DNA of 64,000 bases, taken from contig RWJK01001886.1 in the NCBI GenBank assembly GCA_004335835.1, forward strand, positions 83,835 through 147,834. Reading direction: 5' to 3'. This document shows, piece after piece, positions 1-12,043 of the stretch. Both the position numbers and the translations under genes were made by a program. The stretch is from Scenedesmus sp. ARA3. Taxonomy: Eukaryota > Chlorophyta > Chlorophyceae > Sphaeropleales > Scenedesmaceae. The first letter of the stretch is position 1. Each line of letters begins with the position of its first letter. The notes beneath the pieces are model-generated. The model worked only from the letters and a program-made list of their open reading frames with translations, was not told the origin of the DNA and searched no databases.

Positions 1-95
1 GCATTGTGTGTGTGACTCTACAGAAAAACATCTGCGCTGTCGCCATCGCAAACAAATAGCTGAGGTGCCGCGTATGGCACACAACCGCACCTCAC

Positions 96-505
96 AAGCT
101 CCAGCTCCTGCTCCAGCCGCTCCGCGCGTGCACTTGCAGCACGCACCTCCACAGCAGCGTCGGCAGCTGCTGCCTGCCAACAGTTGCAGCAGCCAAAGCA
201 GTAGGGAGGACAGCAGGGGCACAAAGACAGACGGTAGCTTCAGCAAGCCGTACATATTGGCCAGCTGCACACATTATGTACACAGGCAAAAGGGTAGGGC
301 AATCGCTGGACGCTTCTTGCATGCTGTGCATAAGTGACATGCACAAAGCACGGGCATTTGCACACTGGTCGACATGTCTGGCAGCGCAGCGCACCTGTGC
401 ATCTGCCAGCGCCAGCTTCAGCGTCGCGCGCTCGTCATCGCCTGCTTCGCTGCGCTTGGTGAGGGAGCCCACCTCACGCCGCAGCCGCTCCACCTCAGCC
501 TGCAG

Positions 506-536
<31 letters not shown>

Positions 537-3116
537 AGCCATGTTTGATATACGCAGGCTCATCACGCAGGCCAAGGTCATAACACCAGGGAGTCCTGAT
601 ATCCGAGCAACCCACACCCCGAGCGGATACTCTGCTGCTGATCGCAGGAACCCGTGGTCATGTTGTTGTGCGCCTGATCAGGCTGCGTGACTTGCAGTGA
701 GCAGCTGTCAACCCACCCGCAGTGCTGCTGCCTGGCTGCGCTCCAGGGTTGCATCCGCCTGCAGCTTGCTGTGCGCCACACGCTCTGCCTGCAGTGACTT
801 CTCGCAGGCCGCCAGCTGCTTCTCAACCTGGCCAGCGTGGTCTGCACACCGCAAGCACGCACAGTGGCCACAACAACAGCAACATCTTCAGCATGCTGCA
901 CACAGCAGTAATACCATAAATTTGTACGGCATAGCATCGCCACGGTTGCCAACGTTGACTAGTCCTGTAGGCTAGGTTGAACAACTGCTGCAGCATGCTC
1001 AACTGTCTGCTATAGAACGTCTCTGCAACTGTGCACCTGCTCACAAAATGGCTACACGCTCACCCAGCTGCTTCTCTGCCTGCTTCAGCTGGCTGCTTGT
1101 TGCATCCAGCGCGTCCTGTGTGCCGCGCAGCTCCTGCTCCAGGGAGGTGCAGCGCTGCCACAGCTCTGCACGGCTGGCTGACTCCATCTCAAGCCTGCAG
1201 GATGCAGCCGCAATGCACAGCTTCCACTCAGCTATGACATCTGCAGGACAGAGTCAGGTGAATGTGCTGCTGCGCCACGCCGCTTTCCTCGAAGCAACCA
1301 GCTACACAGAGCCAGGAGCTTGTTTACTGCTGGTCAGCTACCATGTGCAAGCGCAGTGATGACGCAGGTGAGCGTGCAGTGCATGTTCCAAGCACAGCTC
1401 ACCTGGCTGACACCTTGCCCAGCTGATCGCGTGTGTGCAGCAGCTGCGTGCTGTCCTCCTGCTGAGCAGCAAGCTCTGCCAGCAGCTGGTTGTGCGCCTC
1501 CTGCAGCGGCTTCAGCTTGGACAGATGGTCCTCCTTCAGCCTGCAGCACACCAGCATAATCGACACAGCGGCAGAAATGTTTTGGCTTGGTGCAGCTGCT
1601 CGCTCAAACACTGGCTTTTCAACAGGCTTCTCCTTCCGAATGCACAGCAGGGGCAGCACTTTCATGTCCCAGCCGATCCATCAACGGCATGCAAAGCCGT
1701 GCTAGCTCCTCTGCTGTCCGGAGCCCGCCGTGTGCCTCAAGCAGACATCTGACCCTCACCTGCGGGCAACCTCCTTGAGGCGACTGTGGTGTTTCTGTTC
1801 TGCCTCCTCATTTTGTTTCTGCGCATCAGCCAGCCGGTTCTGCAGCAGGTCCTGTTGATGAAAAGCAAAGCAGCAGCAAAGAGATGCAGCGCCCGTATCA
1901 GTGGCTAGGCTGAAGATTCAGCCAAACAATGCCCCTTGCGGGTGACTGATGAACGCTGGCATGTCTCCCTGTCATCGCCCATGCCGCTGCTGGCATGTGT
2001 GAAGTGAAGCTGCTTTGTCATAGATGCAATGTGCAGCACTTGCAAGTTGCTGCTGCTGGTGCTGTTTCAAATGCTGCTGCTGCTGCTGCTGCTGCTGCTT
2101 GCTTTGCTGCATGCTCACAATCTTGTCATTCTGTGCCTGCAGCAGCAGCTCCAGCTTCACCACTTCTTCTCGCAACGCCTGGCGCTCCTGCACGCATCCA
2201 CCAGCCACATGCAGCATCTTGTGACCCGTGCTCTGCTCAAGTGCTACATAGATCAATCCATAAGCATAGCATGCACTGCTCATGCAATGGCATGTACACA
2301 ACGCATGCATGTGCCGCGCGTCGTGACGGCGTGATAAACCGAATGATACTCCAGCAGGTTGTCCAGTAGTGGCGCAGTCAAGCTAGCACTTTCTGCACGC
2401 ACCTCTCCACCAGTGGACTGCAGCCTGACAAGCTCATTGGCGAGTGTGGTGTTTGCTAATTGCAGGTCCTGCAGCATCACGCACGCACATCCAGTGTCAG
2501 TGCAAACCTTTTGCATTTTAGCATGTCTGCGGCGTGCCTACTGCGCCGTACATGAAGACGACTGCTCCCAGTGCTCCTGCTGCTGTTGCTGTCAGCGTGC
2601 CTTGCGTTTCCTGTTCCAGTCTGCAGTGGCCTGGCTCTTTGCACTTCCAGCAGTTTGCAGCTGTTCGTTGTAGCACACACGCTGCTGTGGGCTGCGGGTC
2701 ACTGGTATTGTGTGTGGTACTGCTCTTACCTTCATGGCTGCTTTATTTAACCGCACAAGCTTCTCCTCATTGGCCTTGTCAGCGGCCCTTGCACCTCCGC
2801 GGGTGAGGTAGTTGACAGGGTCATACCTGTGTGATTGTGTGCATCAGAAACTGACATGGCTGCAGACACAGGAAGATGTCCAGCTTGTACATGAGCTGCG
2901 CATCTGCTGCTGCAGGCACTGCTGTGTGCACAGGAACAACGGCGTCATGCTGGTTGAAAGTGGATGCAAGGCTGCCCTTCAACATGCACACGTACGAGCT
3001 CGCCTGTCTTGTACTGCAACGCCAGCTGCAGTGACATACCTGCCGCTCCCACACAGCACTGTCCTGCCAGGGCTGCTCCTGCGCACAGGGCTGCTGCTGC
3101 AACCTGCTGCAGGCAT
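96..3116 (-). CDS. Long coiled-coil protein, N-terminal part (runs off window)
   Basis: Ten short exons join in consistent phase: 3040-3116, 2730-2826, 2403-2468, 2119-2187, 1760-1839, 1403-1540, 1064-1194, 717-841, 395-499 and 96-173, giving 322 codons before the left window edge. The ATG at 3114-3116 is chosen because its frame alone ends exon 1 in the phase that exon 2 needs. The protein opens with a Ser/Arg-rich segment, then YDPVNYLTRGGARAADKANE, then almost unbroken heptad-like sequence rich in Leu, Gln, Glu and Lys (for example LKEDHLSKLKPLQEAHNQLL). No signal peptide, membrane segment or catalytic motif is visible. Long coiled coils of this kind are common in centrosomal, basal-body and ciliary proteins, but I do not recognise the family, so function is unassigned. 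The intron 2469-2729 could hide one more small exon. It lies downstream of, and in the same direction as, the NEK kinase gene. Confidence 0.72.
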
Positions 3117-4005
3117 ACATTTTTCCATGAGTGCTACGTATGCATTTGTGCGGGGTGATGCTGCACTTCAGGAGAGATTGAGCACCTCTGCAGTGACTGT
3201 GCTCTCTATGTCTCCTCTCCCTGCTGGTGCCTCCCTCCGTGTAGGCATGGTGATGGCTATTGGTTGGCACAATAATAACATTCGTGGGAGTGTGGTACAG
3301 TATGTCGCTGGATTCAGAGTCCATGTTGACAAGTCCACCAACTTCACCAGAAACAGTTTCAACTTGGCATCAAGCCATCGCTCCGTAACGTCATGATATG
3401 CTTAGACATGTGCGATGGTAGTTTGTATAATAGTAAAGTGTTTCTTTACAACCAAGTTGCACACATCGCATCACTTTTTTCAGTCATCTGTTACTTTGAA
3501 ACACGTCAGTCGTCTGTGCGGCCGCATTTAAACGCATGGCCTGAAAAGCACTTGGTATTATTGCAATGACTCAAGAGTTAACTGCGTCATTTGGTGTGAC
3601 CCTGTCACGCCAGCTGAGTACGAAGCAGTACCAGGCAGTCACACCCCACCCAAGTGATTGGCGGTGCTTGGTGCATGGCGACATGTCTGTGCATCATGCA
3701 CGGTACGCGACATCCGTCTGCTGCATGCCCGACACCTGCCTGATGTACACCCCACGGGCTGCCCCAAAGTTCACCCGGCCAGCTCTGTCACTGTCACGAA
3801 CATCTGCTGTCGGCTGAGCTGCTGCACCAACAGTCAGCCAACAGGACCAGGGCATGCTGGCCCAGCCGCTAGTGACTCAGCACAGTCAAACCAGCAAGCG
3901 CAAGCATTTGCGCCCTGTCAAAATCAATGGTGACGGCCGCCGTTCAACAATGTAACAAGTCGTTTTGTCAGGCTGCCAGCCTTCAAGGCTTGAACAGAAC
4001 ACCAC
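3117..4005. other. Intergenic: kinase 3' UTR and coiled-coil gene promoter
   Basis: The roughly 890 bases between the kinase stop and the chosen start of the coiled-coil gene contain no convincing exon. The stretch is locally more AT-rich (about 3400-3560). It must hold the kinase 3' UTR and the downstream promoter. Confidence 0.5.
3446..3450 (-). terminator. Candidate TGTAA polyadenylation signal for the NEK kinase gene
   Basis: TTACA on the + strand reads TGTAA on the minus strand, about 555 bases past the kinase stop. TGTAA is the usual poly(A) signal of chlorophyte green algae. The link to this gene is inferred from position only. Confidence 0.35.
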
Positions 4006-7000
4006 CTACTGCCAGAGCAATGCAGTACGCAACCCAGCTGCAGCAATGCTTTTGGCGGAAATGCTACCGGTCACTGCAGCAGCCGCAGGTGCCCGCCGAT
4101 TGGCCTGCCGCAACGCTGCTAGTGCAGCTAGCTGCCTGTCAATCTCTGCTTCTTCACAGTCTGAGTCGTGGCCTGTACTCAGCTCTCCACCAGGAACTGC
4201 TATGCCAAGGCCACTCAGTTGCTGCTGCTGCTGCTGCTGGCGGTCAGCCAACCCCCATTCAGCTGCTATCAACCCTGGCGCTGATGCAGTGGCCACAGGC
4301 TGAGCAATGTGGCCCCTGGGCAGAGCAGTGTTAGCAGCAATAAGCCCATCTGCTGCTGCTGCTGCTGGCGGCGACGCGGGGCTGCAGCCTGATCCCAGCA
4401 GGTGTCTGGACGACCGCCGGCCAGCTATGGGGGGCTTGGACGCCGAACAGCTGCCTGAACTGCTCGCCACGCTGCCCAGTTGCTGCTGGAGCTGCTTGCT
4501 GCTCCTGGCTGCTGCTGATGGATGTGGCTTTGACCACTGCATGACAACAGCAGCAGCAGCAGCAGCAACAGCACAGCTTCTAGTTTGAAAGTGACCAAGC
4601 ATCTGAGGCAATGCGCTCCAACTCATCAGCTTGCAAGCAGTTGACACGCTACTCATGAAATCCATGCACTGCAGGCGCTCACAACACCACAGCCACACAA
4701 AGCATCTTATCAGGCTTTTCATGTCACAAGCTAACACTGGCTTAAGGATGTGTTAGCCTGTACAGGTCTGGCTTTGGGAGCATCAGTGGCTGCTGCAGCA
4801 ACAATGTGAACCCACCATGTCACTGCTTGCCACGGCTGCACCGCCTCCTTCCAGTGCGCCTGCCCGCTTCACTGCCGGCTGGCTGTGCTGCGCACCAAGT
4901 GCACCAACGCCTGGCACGATGCAGGCGGTGGCGCCATCAAACATGCTGCTGGCTCGCATCTCAGCAGCAGCACGCTCCAACTGATATAATCTGCAGCAAA
5001 GCAGAATTAACACAAGCAGTGTCAGCTGCCGATTGCGATCAGGTTCTATGCTGTCATGGCAGCCATGCCGCTGCTGTCACGGCTACCCCGCAGACTTTCA
5101 GCAGCTGCTGCGCGTGGTAATGTTGCAACATATATACTGTCATCCATCCTCAGGTTGAGTCAACCACAGGGTTATGATGAAAACCGCTCTGTCCTGTTCT
5201 CACCTTCTGGCCTGCTCCAGCTCAGCTGCTCGTCGCATGAGGTCCTCTGCCTTGCGTGCTTCCTGCCTGGCCTTCACGCTGTCAGCATGCAGGCTGCTGC
5301 TGGCGCTGCCGTCGCCGCTGCTGTAGCTGCTGCCATTGCTGCTGCCTTCACTGCCGCAGCCAAAGCCGTCGCTGCTACCGTCATAGCCAAGAGCTTGCAC
5401 AGAGGCAGCGCTGCAACTGTAGTCACCTACGCGTCCAGCTGCTGCTACTCCGTCAACACGTGCAGTGTCTTCAAAGTTGAACAGGCTCCTGCGGGATGGA
5501 CCGTGGCTGCTTGACCTGTGCATGAGGATAGGCTGCTGCTGGTCCAATGCACCATTGCAGCCAGTCCCCATGCTGAGAGCCGCCAATGCTGCCGTGCCAT
5601 GCGCCACGATGCTTGGCAGCTGGTCCGCAGAGCAGGCTGACTCCAGGTGGCTGTGCCTGTTGCTGCTGCGGGCACTGTGAGCTGCACTTGCAGGCGCAGT
5701 CAGCACTACAGAGTTGTGCCCAATGCTGCCAGCCACTGCTGCTGCACAGTCCGTGCTGCTGATTCTGTGCATGCTGCTGCTGTTGCCAGCTTCAACACCA
5801 GCTCCCGCATGTGCCTGTGAGCCCCGGCAGCTGGACCCAACTTTGCTGGACAACTGTGCCAGGCTTGGCTGAGCGCTGCTGCTGCTAGCGGTGCCGCTGT
5901 CACTGCGCAGCAGCTTCTCTATCACAGCAAAGGCAGAGGCACTTTCAGCCCCAGGTCTTATGGGTGGCAACTGCGCAGGCATGTTTGTACTGGTGCTGCT
6001 GCTGGTGGCGAGGCCTGCTGCCACAGCAGGCCTCAGGTCTCTGCTGGAGTTCGGTGCTGAAACCGCCCAGGAAGCATGTGGTACAGAGCCCCTCGGACTT
6101 ATGTGGGCACTGCTTCTCCGGCTGACGAGGCCACCCTCTGCTGCCATGGCGGTCCCAGCAGCTGAAGCTGCTGTTGCAAGGGCAGCTGCGCTGCTGCTGC
6201 CAGTGCCACCATTTCCATTCAGCATGATCTGCGACTGGGATTTTGTACGCCGCTGCAGCGCCGCTGCTGCAAATTCAGATTTGCTGCCGTCGCTGCTGCT
6301 GCTGTGTGTAAAGCTGCCGTGCCCCTGCCTGTGCTGGGCTAGGGGTGGCATGTGTGGGTAGCTGCTGTCAATCAGCCCAGCTGGCTGCTGCTGCTGCTGC
6401 AATTGGACCAGCGGCTGCAGCACAGGCAGCTGCTGGTGTGACAGCCTTCTTGGTTGCTGCTGCTGCTGCTGAAGTGCGCCTGGCTCACCACCATCCAGCA
6501 CTGTAGCTTGCTGCTGCACAAAGTCTACCTGGTACCTCAACACCTGCACACACAGCAACCGCAGCCGCCAACACCAAGTGAGCCTTTTATCCGCGCACTT
6601 GTACACCCACATGCGTGTACTGCCGACTTTGATGCACAGCTGCTTGTCAGTGCTTGCTGAAGTTGCCGCATCACGCCACATTGCCAATGTCGAATTGCAG
6701 CACACGGCGCACCTGCTCTCGCACGGCCTCACGCTGCGCCTTAATCACCCTCAGCCGCTCCCGAGCTGCCTGCAGCTGTGCATCCAGCGCATCTCCGTCT
6801 GCTGCTGCTGCTGCTGCTGCTGGCTGCGGCCTGGGAGACACCAACAAAGGTGCTGCTGCAGGCGCTGCGTGGCTGTGAAAGCTGTGACTAGGCGACAGCG
6901 CGCGAGAGCTTGTGCGGCTGCTTCGGCGCCCTGAGACAGGAGGTGCAGCAGCAGCTGCTGCTGCGGCTGTCCTGTCGCTGCTTGCTGAGGGTCCGGCAGC

Positions 7001-9560
7001 TGCCGCAAGGTGCCTGCTGCTGCTGGACTTGGCAACGGCAGGCCTTGGTGATAGCACTGGTGCTGACTGTGCTGCCAAGGCAAGTGCCTGCGCAGGTCAC
7101 AGGAAGTGTGCACAGAAAGGGCAAGTATCAACACAGCACCTCCTAACACCTGCACACCTGTACTCAGCCAGCACAGTCAGCCTGCTTTTTGAAAACAAGA
7201 AACGTACCCAAGCTGCAGATCTGCAACATGCTGCTTCAGCATTCAAGACAACACCGTGCAGCTGCTGTACCTGGTGTCACGCTCACTTCGCACATCACAT
7301 GCTGTTGAGTGTGCTGTGCACTCTGTTGTGCTGTCTGCAACGTTAGTTTCTTTCACAAGCAAGCAGCACAACCAGCGTGGCCACCGTCTCACCTGCTTGC
7401 TCGCCACCAGGTCCCTGGCAGCTGCCACTGCCGGCTGCAGCAGGGGCAGCGCCAGCAGCTCCTCGCAGCTGGGCCGCTGGCTGGGGCTGCTGCTCAGCAG
7501 CTGCCGCACCAGCGCCTGCAAAGGGCGTTATACACAACAACAAACACAACATCACAACATCATGTACGCCTGATGAAGCCCAGGTATACTGTGTGGTGTA
7601 CTCTGGCACAGCAGTTGCTGTAAAGATGGCTCAATCAAACCCACCTAAACAGCCAGGTGTGTGCGGTGTGCAGGAACAGCCGCAGTGCTGCACTACTTGC
7701 ATGGCAGTGAGCTGCACGGCCCCCTTCGCACCTGCAGCTCTGCTGGCACGTGTGCCGGCATGGGCTGGTGTGCCCCTGCCATGATCATGGACACCAGCCC
7801 AGGCATGTCTGGCGCGTCAAAGGCCTGCCTGCCAGTCAGCAGCTCAAACAGCACGCACCTGCAGCAGCAGCAGCAGCAGTATTTGAAGGGTCAGGCAATT
7901 GCTGGCCTTCAATCACTGCTGCCAGTCACCCCTTGCCCCAATTGCCCTGCCACGTTCACACCAAGGTGGCAACGAATGCTTAAGGAGAGCAATAATGCCT
8001 TATTATGCCAAGGGGCTGCTGTGCTGCTGCATTGGTGAAGCAGTGGGGCGCTCACCCTGCGCTCCACATGTCGCTCTTGTAGTCATAGGGCAGGTTCTGC
8101 ATGATCTCAGGCGACATGTAGTACGGTGTGCCGATCAGCGTGCTGGCCATGCCTGCGCTGCTGCGCAGGCTCCTGCAGCCAGGCGGCAGGGCAGCAGCAG
8201 ACACACATCGCCATGCTGATGTTGACGTGTTGATCTTATGGATGGAGCATTACGCTGTCGATGCTGGTTGAGCGGAATGCGAGGCGGCTGCTGCCTATGC
8301 TGGCGGGCACAGGCATGCTGAATCTGCATGCATGCAAAACTGGTGCCCTGTGTAGCTGCTGCTGACTCCTTACATGTCTCTCCTGCAGGATGTTGCTATT
8401 CCTCGACAGCTGCTGCCTTGCCAGCTGCACCACAGCCGGCAGCTGTGCAGCTCACTCCCTCACTGCTTGCCCCCCGAGCCCCACCTCGCAATGCCAAAGT
8501 CTCCCAACTTTATGTATCCCTCCTTGGTGAGGAATATGTTTTGAGTTTTCAAGTCCCTGTGCAGCACGTCTTGGCTGTGCACATGCTGCAGCGCCAGCAG
8601 CATCTGCGCAAACCAGCCCAGAACCTGCACAGGGCACAGAAAACAAGGCACAGCTGCTGCTTATCCTTGTGCTACTATCTCAGCCACAGCAGCCTGCACG
8701 CCTGCCCCTTGAAGTCAATCAGCTCCCACTGCACCAGCCATCCGCTGTGCAATTGCGGTACACATGCGCCAGTTTTGCTGCATCTGCTGCTGCGCCTCTG
8801 GCTCTGGCAGTTGCCAGCAGCTGTCCACATGATACCATTATCTGTGCAACAGCTGTAGCTGTGCGAAGCTGCATGCTGTACCTGAGCCTCCGGCAGCTGC
8901 GCGTGCCCCTGCTGCTGCTTTGTTGCTTGCAGGAACTGGTACAGGTCGCCATTCTCGCAGTAGTCTGTGATGATGCACAGTGTGTTCTTGTATGTGAAGT
9001 GGTCCACATAGCTGGGATAGTGCATGCACAGACAAAAACAGATACATCAACAGCGCCAGGTGAGAAAAGGGTTCAATGTAGTGCCCCTGCGGGACACGGT
9101 TGCCTACTGCACATCTGTAGTGTGCTGTACAGCAGGCGCGCGCGCTATGTCTTCATCATCAGCAACTGATGTCGAGCAACTACGTTCCAACATCAGCTGA
9201 GCTACATGTGTTGCTGCTGTCATGAGATTCGGTGTGTCGAGCTTCAAACACCAAGCATCACATCACATCACAGTAGCTCAGGGCTAGGCAAGCAGCAAGT
9301 GCCGAGACTTCAAAATATACATCAAAAAATTCTGCGGCAGTGCCTACCCCGCCTGATACTTACCTCAGCACAAAAGGGTGGTGCAACCTCGCCAGCAACT
9401 TGACCTCATTCTGTGCCTGCTGCTTTTCCCGCTCAGTGGCATCATGCGGCTGCACCTTCTTCAGCACAAACTTGCGCTGCGGGTCTGCTTTGCTGCAGAC
9501 TAGATACGCAGAGCCATACGCCCCGGTGCCTATCTTACGCAGCACAGTGTACTTGTCCAT
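4006..9560 (-). CDS. NIMA-related (NEK-type) Ser/Thr protein kinase with long disordered tail
   Basis: Ten exons close in frame from ATG to stop (1106 aa): 9364-9560, 8882-9011, 8485-8624, 8056-8172, 7732-7858, 7393-7515, 6713-7087, 5204-6543, 4816-4990 and 4006-4602. The kinase domain occupies about residues 4-265: glycine loop [12 protein letters not shown] lysine K34, catalytic HRDLKTQN with D133, DFG with D151, and activation/P+1 segment GTPYYMSPE. The order and the HRDLK-x-QNIFL pattern fit NEK kinases, which act at the mitotic spindle, basal bodies and cilia and in algae control flagellar length and severing. The remaining 830 residues are Gln/Ser/Ala-rich and largely disordered, with coiled-coil pieces (about 380-405 and around the junction of the last long exons) that could mediate dimerisation, as NEK tails do. 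Substrate and subfamily cannot be told from sequence alone. The gene is divergent from the uS11 gene. Confidence 0.9.
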
Positions 9561-10093
9561 GGCTCTGTAAGGTGCAGCCTCATGCTACTGAGCTGCAGAT
9601 GTACTGCTGCATGTGCACATCTGCTGTGCACCAAGCAGCAGCAGCTGCTGCTGATGTGCGTGGTGCGAGCGCCTCAATGAGACTTGGTTCAAATAATTAG
9701 TCCTTTGTGTTGGGATTCAAGGCGACCATTGGCTTGTTTGTTCCTGCGGTGACACTGGCGGGGACATGTAGTGCGTATGTACTGCGTTAGGTGCCCTGGC
9801 GTCAAGAATGAAGGTTATACGCAACAATCTGTGGTACTAGGAAACCGGAAATCTTTCCTGACAAGGCTCGCCCAGTCGTAAAACCTTCAATCCATCGCCA
9901 ACATCGTCAGGCACAGCTGACAACACTGTACGCACTCTCCATCAACAAACCAACGTTGAAGCTCAATTATTTGTCCTCCTTCTGCCAGCAACCAATTTTC
10001 TGAGAGGCCGAACACACACCTGTAGCACACCTCAGATCAGGACGTTTTGCGCACACATTACCCAACCATATCATTCCCCTCGCAGTTTCTACC
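9561..10093. promoter_or_regulatory. Divergent promoter region, NEK kinase / mitochondrial uS11
   Basis: The 533 bases between the two ATGs contain no coding exon and must hold both 5' UTRs and promoters. I see no clear TATA box; AT-rich stretches occur near 9685-9700 and 9955-9975. Confidence 0.5.
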
Positions 10094-11191
10094 ATGCTAG
10101 GAAGGCAGCTTAGCGTGCTCCTGCAAGGGCAGCTAAACCTGCTGCACACAGGTGGGTGCTGCTGCTGCTGCTGCTGCTGCTGCAGCTCCCCTGGTGCTGT
10201 TGCCGGCTGTGCAGCGCACACATCAGCTTTGGCATCAGCCGCCTGCCACATTTGCCGAGCTCTCTTATCTGTGATACAAGATGGTGCCTACACAACATGC
10301 CTGGGATACGTGCTTGCCGTTGATACTGGACAGCAGCAGGGTAGCCCTGCTAGCACGGCAGCTGCCTCTCAGTTACAAGCTGGTCATTGCTGTGTCCTCT
10401 ACTGTCGCAAATATGTTGATGGATGGCGCTTATGTCTTGCTGCTGCTACAGGCTGCCAGCAGACTGCCGGAATCGCGCAGCTTGCTGCTGTATTGCCATG
10501 CGGCATGCTGCGCGTTTCCAACAGCAATGCAGCAGACATGCAGGGCAACAGCAACAGCAGCTATAGCTATTGGCGTAGCTACAGCAGCAGCATCAATGAA
10601 CCTAAAATCGGCAGCGGCAGCAGCAGCAGCAGCAGTGAAGCAGGCAGTGCTGCTTCAGCATCTGGCAGCAGCAGCAGTGACCAAGCAGGTGCTGCATCAG
10701 CAGCCAGTGCCCCGCAGCAAGCTGCCGCGCCGCCAGTACAGCCGCAGCAGTGGCAGAAGCAGCAGCCAACAGCAGCAGCGGCTGCATACGGCCCACGCAA
10801 GATCACGCCGCGCGCAGGGCAGGCAGCAGCTGGTGCAGGGCCTACCAGGCGTGAGGGCATTGTGCATGTCAACAGCACCTTCAACAACACCATCATGGTG
10901 CTCACGGACCGTGACAGCAAGGTGCAGACGTGGACATCTGGCGGCACAATCGGCTACAAAAACGCCAACAAAGCAACACCCATGGCGGCTGAGCTGGCAG
11001 CAAAAGAGCTCGCCAAGCGTGCGATTGGGCTAGGGTTCCACTCCGTGGTGGTGAAGCTCAAGGGGATGGGCAAAAACAAGCAGTTTGCGGTGCAGAGCCT
11101 GGCGGCCAATGGGCTGACAGTCTCACAGCTGCAGGATGTGACGCCCATCCCGTACAATGGCTGCCGGCTGCCACGGCGGCGGCGCGTGTGA
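10094..11191 (+). CDS. Mitochondrial small-subunit ribosomal protein uS11 (S11), nucleus-encoded
   Basis: The last 112 residues are a complete bacterial-type uS11: GIVHVNSTFNNTIMVLTDRD near its start, a conserved AAELAAKELAKRAIG helix and the basic end NGCRLPRRRRV that contacts 16S-type rRNA in the platform. Bacterial-type uS11 in a nuclear gene means an organellar ribosome. Mitochondrial is preferred because green algae normally keep plastid rps11 in the plastid genome. The region can be read as one 365-residue frame, but I favour an intron at 10152-10532 (donor CACAG|GTGGG, CTG-rich interior, acceptor TGCAG). Exons 10094-10151 and 10533-11191 then give 238 aa with a plausible presequence (MLGRQLSVLLQGQ start, then a Ser/Arg/Tyr-rich stretch). 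The segment between presequence and domain is Ser/Gln/Ala low complexity. Confidence 0.85.
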   Translation: MLGRQLSVLLQGQLNLLHTGGCCCCCCCCCSSPGAVAGCAAHTSALASAACHICRALLSVIQDGAYTTCLGYVLAVDTGQQQGSPASTAAASQLQAGHCCVLYCRKYVDGWRLCLAAATGCQQTAGIAQLAAVLPCGMLRVSNSNAADMQGNSNSSYSYWRSYSSSINEPKIGSGSSSSSSEAGSAASASGSSSSDQAGAASAASAPQQAAAPPVQPQQWQKQQPTAAAAAYGPRKITPRAGQAAAGAGPTRREGIVHVNSTFNNTIMVLTDRDSKVQTWTSGGTIGYKNANKATPMAAELAAKELAKRAIGLGFHSVVVKLKGMGKNKQFAVQSLAANGLTVSQLQDVTPIPYNGCRLPRRRRV

Positions 11192-12043
11192 GGCAGGGCT
11201 TGCGCTGACGCGTTATGCGGAAGGGCTGTTGCACATGTGCTTGCTGCATGGTTTGGCAGCTGCTAGAAGCTAGCTTTAGTGTATGTCGATCAGCGCTGGA
11301 AGTCATGTGCACGGTGCATTGTTTATGTCCTGTGCAAAAATGGTGTGTTTCAGGGCGCCTAGAATGGTTCCAGGTGTCAGGCCAGGCCCTGTGGATCGTT
11401 GGCAGTGATCTCATGGTGGCATAATCTTGCATATCTTGCAGAGTAGCCATGTTGAGAGACGCAATCTGTGCATGGGCAGCGTTTGCTTGCGTGCTGTGTA
11501 CAGCCGTCTGTTCCCACATCAATGGGCCCGGCAGCTCCTGCTAGCAGCACCGCAATCTGCGTGCTGTGTGAAACAGCCTGTTGCAGGTTAACATTGTACT
11601 GGTTGAGAACATGGTTACTGGTGTGATTGCACACACATTAGTGTCCACCCTGGTGCAGAGCAAACACCAGTACTGCTGTACCCAAATGGAGGCCAAAATC
11701 ACCCAGCTGTGTCAACCCTGGATGTGCGTTGCCCCAGGCCCCGAGGCCCAGCAGCATATTATATAATATACACGTAGAGAAATTCCAGGTGACGGCAACA
11801 GCCCGTCCGATACAAAAGATGATGTGATACTTTCCAAAGACCCAAACAATGTGACAGGCTGGCTGCTGCCAAGGGCCTATAGCGCGCCTGAGTGCTCTGC
11901 CAGGCGTGCGCGTGGACGAGCAGTTGAGTGGGCATTCCTTCTTGACCCCGGTTCATCAGCCACCGTCTTTACGTTGAGGCGCCACAGTGAGCAGGCCTGC
12001 TGCCCAAAACTGATCCAGCCAACAACGCAAAGAGCATAGAACC
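11192..12043. other. Intergenic, no gene seen
   Basis: About 850 bases between two co-oriented genes. Open frames here are short and lack codon structure. It should hold the uS11 3' UTR and the next promoter; no TGTAA signal was found by eye. Confidence 0.45.
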
